In this document: piece after piece, positions 62,136 through 64,000 of the stretch
Layout: every line of letters begins with the position of its first letter
How positions within the stretch are numbered: the first letter of the stretch is position 1
Source of the DNA: Prochlorococcus sp. AG-363-O15
Lineage (GTDB): Bacteria > Cyanobacteriota > Cyanobacteriia > PCC-6307 > Cyanobiaceae
DNA: 64,000 nt
Direction: 5' to 3'
Assembly (NCBI GenBank): GCA_003278255.1
Contig: QCFZ01000001.1
Span: 62,001-126,000 of the forward strand
The notes under the pieces: generated by a model
Seen by the model: the letters and a program-made list of their open reading frames with translations, nothing else
Database searches by the model: none
What the model was told of the DNA's origin: nothing
Made by a program: the position numbers and the translations under genes

Positions 62136-62264
62136 GGATACATTTAACTTTATGGGTGAGATATAAAGGTCAACTAAGTCATTTGTTTCCTTTGGTTGGA
62201 GTAAATCACAAATAGATAATCAGGCTTTAAATAGATTTAAATCATTATTTACTGATTTTGGTAT

Positions 62265-62999
62265 TTAAAAGCCAATTAGGTCAAATAGTCTGCGTAAAAA
62301 TAACAATCGACTCTGCAAAGTCTTATTTCCACATTCTTTTTGTTGTTTTCGCAAAATCAACTCAGCATTTTCTCCTAAAGCTGACTTGATAAATTCACTG
62401 TCTTCATTAATCCATCTACTGACCATTTCGTCCTCTATTTCAACATGGAATTGAAGACCAAAAGCAGAAGGCCCAATCTTAAAGAATTGTTCTTTACAAC
62501 AATGACTACTCGCAATTAATTCAGATGAAGGAGGTAATAAAATCCTGTCTCCATGCCAATGAAGAACCTTAAATGAATCTTCTGTTAAAAAATTCCTTGA
62601 TTCATTTTCCCATTCATCTTTAAAAAAGATGTCCCCCCACCCAACTTCTGGCAAAGGATTAAACGAAGATTCTGCTAAAAGAATCTCAACACCCCCACCT
62701 GCCGCATGAGCTAAAAGTTGAGCTCCCAAACAAACGCCAATAATTCCGATTTTCATTTTCAAAGCATCTTTTATTAAGTCAAGTTCTCCAGAGAGCCATG
62801 GAAAATTTAAATTATTTATATCCTTAACTCCCATAGGTCCGCCTAAAACCAAAAGCAAATCTCCTTTCTCTAATTTTGGAAGTGACTCTTTTTCGTCCAA
62901 GCGAAAAATGAACAAATCCATTCCTCTCTCTTCAGCAATCTTGCTAAATAATCCAGGGCCTTCTCGCTCCAGATGCTGAAGAGCTATTAAACGAGGCAT
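62265..62999 (-). CDS. Class I glutamine amidotransferase domain protein
   Basis: 244 residues of the class I GATase fold: LVLGGPMGV, nucleophile Cys in GVCLGAQLLAHAAGG, and catalytic His/Glu in AFGLQFHVEIED. Similar stand-alone proteins hydrolyse gamma-glutamyl groups. No fused synthase domain. The acceptor is unknown. The downstream tail is basic. Confidence 0.82.
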   Translation of the reverse strand: MPRLIALQHLEREGPGLFSKIAEERGMDLFIFRLDEKESLPKLEKGDLLLVLGGPMGVKDINNLNFPWLSGELDLIKDALKMKIGIIGVCLGAQLLAHAAGGGVEILLAESSFNPLPEVGWGDIFFKDEWENESRNFLTEDSFKVLHWHGDRILLPPSSELIASSHCCKEQFFKIGPSAFGLQFHVEIEDEMVSRWINEDSEFIKSALGENAELILRKQQKECGNKTLQSRLLFLRRLFDLIGF

Positions 63000-63132
63000 T
63001 TAACTACTCCAAGCTCTGTGAATAGAACGAAACTGCTGATAATTTTAATCAATCTGAAGGGAGATTCCTCCTCTTAGAAAATTTATGAGCCTTTAATCTT
63101 TCACTAATTTCACTAAAAAGTAATCCTTGAAA

Positions 63133-64000
63133 TTACTTCCCAATTCGCTTAACGGCAGCTCGTGATTTACTAAGGATTTCACCTTTTAGTGGCACAAAGC
63201 CCAGGCTAGAAGCTTTATTTTGAGCCTTATCGCTCAATAAATAGTTCAAGGCCTCTTGAACAGCCTTGGCTTTAAAGCCATTTCCGGTCTCATAAGCCAA
63301 AATCCATGTAAGAGTTGCGATTGGATATGCACCTCTCACGCTTGGATTAGAGTTGGTGCCAGCAAGGTTTTGATCAAGATTGATGCCATTTAATGCTAAG
63401 GAACCAGTCTTTTCATTTGGCTTCACATACTCACCAGAAAGATTTTGCAAAGCGGCGGCTTTGATCTCGCCCTTTACATAAGACTGGTTGACATAACCAA
63501 TTGCTCCAGGGGTATTGCGAATAATTCCAGCAACACCAGCGTTGCCTTTGCCACCAATTCCAGCAGGCCATCTAACAGATTTACCTCTACCTAAAGTCCA
63601 TTCATTTGAAAAGGCTTCCATAGAGTTAGTAAAAGCCTTAGTTGTTCCAGAGCCATCAGACCTATGAGCCCAAGTTAACTTTCCAGCAGAGCAACCTAAA
63701 TCGCTCCAATCTGTAATTTTGCCCATAGCAACCCGAACAGCCTGCTTTTGGGTCAACTTCAAATCACAACCCAATTTGTTGTATCCGAAGGCTATCGTTC
63801 CCCCAACTACAGGGATTTGAACCAAGCCACGAGGAACTTTTGCAATGTCCTTGGCTTTCATCGGATCATCCGACGCGCCAAAATCGACAGTTTGGTCGAT
63901 AAAAGCTTTGCGACCAGATCCAGATCCAACTGCTTGGTAGTTGACCTTTGGACCAGCGGCCTTGGCCAGATCTGAAAACCAACGTGTATAAATTGTGGCC
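63133..64000 (-). CDS. pstS: Phosphate ABC transporter substrate-binding protein, 5' end cut by window
   Basis: The frame is open to the right edge, so the start (and signal peptide) lies beyond 64000; the internal Met at 63861 is not the start. Motifs: YQAVGSGSGRKAFIDQTVDFGASDDPM (phosphate loops), LVQIPVVGGTIAFGYNK, RSDGSGTTKAFTNSM and GAIGYVNQSY. High-affinity periplasmic phosphate binding, central to Prochlorococcus growth in poor waters. C-terminus is complete. Confidence 0.96.
   Translation of the reverse strand, partial: ATIYTRWFSDLAKAAGPKVNYQAVGSGSGRKAFIDQTVDFGASDDPMKAKDIAKVPRGLVQIPVVGGTIAFGYNKLGCDLKLTQKQAVRVAMGKITDWSDLGCSAGKLTWAHRSDGSGTTKAFTNSMEAFSNEWTLGRGKSVRWPAGIGGKGNAGVAGIIRNTPGAIGYVNQSYVKGEIKAAALQNLSGEYVKPNEKTGSLALNGINLDQNLAGTNSNPSVRGAYPIATLTWILAYETGNGFKAKAVQEALNYLLSDKAQNKASSLGFVPLKGEILSKSRAAVKRIGK

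Overview
The window reads as a chromosome segment of a low-GC marine picocyanobacterium, most likely a low-light-adapted Prochlorococcus. The grounds are gene content and order: kaiB-kaiC without kaiA beside rplU-rpmA, an nblS histidine kinase next to purD, psbV, petF, petJ, a PSII S4-domain protein, very short high-light-inducible genes, and dozens of 30-70 residue proteins typical of Prochlorococcus. By eye the base composition is mostly 33-40% GC. The species call comes from recalled family knowledge, not from a search.

Region 1 (1-19 kb) is compact core genome: purD (cut by the left edge), nblS, kaiC/kaiB, rplU-rpmA, a methyltransferase, truB, a glucosamine-6-phosphate deaminase, a SpoIID-like protein, rnz, psbV, petF, serA-prmA, an S4-domain protein, tRNA-Val(GAC) and murD. 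It covers purine synthesis, clock and light signalling, translation, cell wall, PSII lumenal cytochrome, ferredoxin and serine synthesis.

Region 2 (19-37 kb) is accessory. Genes are short, mostly small membrane or exported proteins, separated by AT-rich spacers. It holds a probable structured RNA (about 19930-20148), a SemiSWEET transporter, a Nif11-type leader protein, a cyAbrB regulator, a K+ channel, a cluster of DUF3721 and glycine-every-fifth-residue proteins (29.7-30.7 kb), an island of unrecognised exported proteins (31.2-34.6 kb) and cytochrome c6. Several decayed small genes lie between them.

Region 3 (37-48 kb) opens with a phosphoribosyltransferase/nucleoside deoxyribosyltransferase pair. 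It continues with a zinc-uptake locus in which the divergent znuA and znuC have both lost their 5' ends at one junction while zur and znuB are intact. After a desaturase and several tiny genes comes a His/Asp-rich outer-membrane protein with a Zur-box-like palindrome just upstream, so zinc may be a shared theme.

Region 4 (48-64 kb) mixes tiny genes (two hli, several translationally coupled pairs) with folE, glycerate kinase, a rhomboid protease, a GC-rich selO that looks transferred, a decayed SemiSWEET paralogue, a half-length AbrB-type membrane protein, a ribbon-helix-helix protein, a class I amidotransferase and pstS (cut by the right edge). Three strong hairpins (near 19.9-20.1, 21.4 and 54.2 kb) lie between divergently transcribed genes, where no annotated gene needs a terminator, and they suggest unannotated small RNAs.
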